From contig NZ_BMTW01000018.1 of assembly GCF_014649875.1 (NCBI RefSeq), positions 62,001 through 126,000 of the forward strand: a stretch of 64,000 nucleotides of DNA. Direction: 5' to 3'. The DNA comes from Streptomyces rubiginosohelvolus. GTDB lineage: Bacteria; Actinomycetota; Actinomycetes; Streptomycetales; Streptomycetaceae. Shown here one piece after another: positions 63,003-64,000 of this stretch. The notes beneath the pieces are model-generated. The model worked only from the letters and a program-made list of their open reading frames with translations. It was not told where the DNA came from and searched no databases. Both the position numbers and the translations under genes were made by a program. The stretch's first letter is position 1; each line of letters opens with the position of its first letter.

Positions 63003-64000
63003 TCAGAAGGAGAGGACCACCTCGCGCACCGCGGAGATCACCTTCTCCTGGAGCTCGACCGGCAGCGACGGATACATCGGCAGCGAGAAGATCTCCTTCG
63101 CCAGACGTTCCGTCACCGGCAACGAGCCCTCCCCGTAGCCGAGTTTCGCGAAGCCCGACATGGTGTGCACCGGCCACGGATAGCTGATGTTGAGGGTGAT
63201 CCCGTAGCCCTTGAGCGCCTCGATGATCTCGTCCCGGCGCGGGTGGCGGGCCACGTAGACGTAATAGACGTGCTCGTTGCCCTCGTTCACCGACGGCAGG
63301 AGCAAGCCCTTCTCGGCGAGATCGCCGAGTCCCTCCTCGTACCGCCTCGCCACCGCCCGGCGGCCCTCCACATAGGTGTCCAGCCGCGTCAGCTTCCGGC
63401 GCAGGATCTCCGCCTGAACGGCGTCCAGCCGGCTGTTGTAGCCCGGAGTCTCCACCACGTAGTAGGTCTTCTCCATCCCGTAGTAGCGCAGTCGCCGCAG
63501 CGAGGCGTCCACCGCCTCGTCGTCCGTGACGACCGCGCCGCCGTCCCCGTACGCGCCCAGCACCTTCGTCGGGTAGAAGGAGAACGCCGCGGCCCTCCCC
63601 ATGGTCCCGGCCAGCTTCCCGTGGTGCCGGGCACCGTGCGCCTGCGCGCAGTCCTCCAGCACGGCCAGGCCGTGCCGCTCCGCCAGGTCGTTGATCGCGC
63701 CCATGTCCACGCACTGCCCGTACAGATGCACCGGCAGCAGGGCCTTGGTACGGGGAGTGATCGCGGCGGCCACCTGGTCGATGTCTATCAGGTAGTCCTC
63801 CTCGCGGATGTCCACGAACACCGGGGTGGCGCCGACGCCGTCGATCGCCACCACCGTGGGCGCGGCGGTGTTCGACACCGTGATCACCTCGTCGCCGGGA
63901 CCGACCCCCACCGCGTGGAGCCCGAGCCGCACCGCGTTGGTCCCGTTGTCCACGCCCGTGCAGTGGGCCAGCCCGTGGTAGTCCGCGAACTCGCGCTCGA
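63003..64000 (-). CDS. NDP-sugar aminotransferase (DegT/DnrJ/EryC1/StrS family), N-terminus missing
   Basis: At least 332 residues; the frame stays open to the right edge (CTGVDNGTNAVRLGLHAVGV), so about 30-40 N-terminal residues lie outside. PLP contacts: VDNGTNAV, VLEDCAQAHGA (Asp to the pyridine N) and FSFYPTKVLGAYGDGG, where Lys forms the Schiff base. It transfers an amino group to a keto sugar nucleotide; with the N-methyltransferase and 3-C-methyltransferase in the cluster, C-3 amination for a vancosamine- or angolosamine-type sugar is likely. The cluster continues to the right. Confidence 0.88.
   Translation of the reverse strand, partial: EREFADYHGLAHCTGVDNGTNAVRLGLHAVGVGPGDEVITVSNTAAPTVVAIDGVGATPVFVDIREEDYLIDIDQVAAAITPRTKALLPVHLYGQCVDMGAINDLAERHGLAVLEDCAQAHGARHHGKLAGTMGRAAAFSFYPTKVLGAYGDGGAVVTDDEAVDASLRRLRYYGMEKTYYVVETPGYNSRLDAVQAEILRRKLTRLDTYVEGRRAVARRYEEGLGDLAEKGLLLPSVNEGNEHVYYVYVARHPRRDEIIEALKGYGITLNISYPWPVHTMSGFAKLGYGEGSLPVTERLAKEIFSLPMYPSLPVELQEKVISAVREVVLSF

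Overview
The window reads as chromosomal DNA of a Streptomyces or close relative. GC content is very high, start codons are often GTG, the genes sit behind GGAGG-type ribosome sites, and the gene families (SARP, TTA-codon genes, actIII-type ketoreductase, Acg-type nitroreductase) are typical of that genus. No rRNA, tRNA, CRISPR array, transposase or phage gene was seen.

Positions 1 to about 25.6 kb are ordinary core or accessory chromosome. They hold, in order: the end of a xanthine-dehydrogenase-type molybdoenzyme subunit, an anti-sigma-like ATPase, an aldehyde dehydrogenase, a D-2-hydroxyacid dehydrogenase, a baeRF-type protein, a DUF1269-type membrane protein, a lipoprotein, a glutaminase-STAS fusion, secreted endonuclease I, a GH25-like protein, an RlmG-like rRNA methyltransferase, acyl-CoA dehydrogenase, an HTH/PNPOx protein beside an Acg-like nitroreductase, a Ser/Thr kinase with kinesin-light-chain-type TPRs, a phytoene-desaturase-like oxidoreductase, an SGNH hydrolase, a serine beta-lactamase-family hydrolase, a nitronate monooxygenase and an acyl-CoA ligase.

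From about 27 kb (perhaps 25.6 kb) to beyond the right edge lies a hybrid type I/type II polyketide cluster with deoxyaminosugar genes. The type I part is AT-KSQ-AT-ACP (39665-43624) followed by KS-AT-DH-ER-KR-ACP (43675-49830), with no thioesterase. The type II part has KS-alpha, chain length factor, ACP, didomain aromatase/cyclase, a C-9-type ketoreductase, a second SRPBCC protein, an MBL-fold protein and an NTF2-like protein. A KASIII-like enzyme with Ser in place of the catalytic Cys is a good candidate for moving the type I acyl starter to the type II system. Sugar genes include NDP-glucose synthase, 3-C-methyltransferase, epimerase, ketoreductase, N-methyltransferase, two glycosyltransferases and a truncated aminotransferase. 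Tailoring genes include an FAD monooxygenase and a P450. Resistance genes are an AlkZ-like DNA glycosylase with a QAQ motif and a DrrAB-like ABC exporter. Together these match the logic of the pluramycin family (hedamycin, kidamycin, altromycin): a type I-made starter, an anthrapyranone core, amino sugars including a 3-C-methyl sugar, and DNA alkylation. The modules here predict a short methyl-branched starter (2-methylbutyryl or its alkene), unlike the hexadienoyl starter of hedamycin. The exact product is not decided by the sequence, and the cluster continues past position 64000 (no 4,6-dehydratase or 2,3-dehydratase is in the window).

Control is unusually readable. The SARP gene has a TTA (bldA) codon at codon 5, and the epimerase gene has another. 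SARP-type heptamers with 11-bp period, placed 8 bp before a -10-like hexamer, precede most transcription units of the cluster, and two of those promoters would give leaderless mRNAs. A separate dyad (8 bp, 11-nt spacer, 8 bp) lies at the same distance from the -10 of both resistance genes only, which points to a dedicated resistance regulator outside the window.
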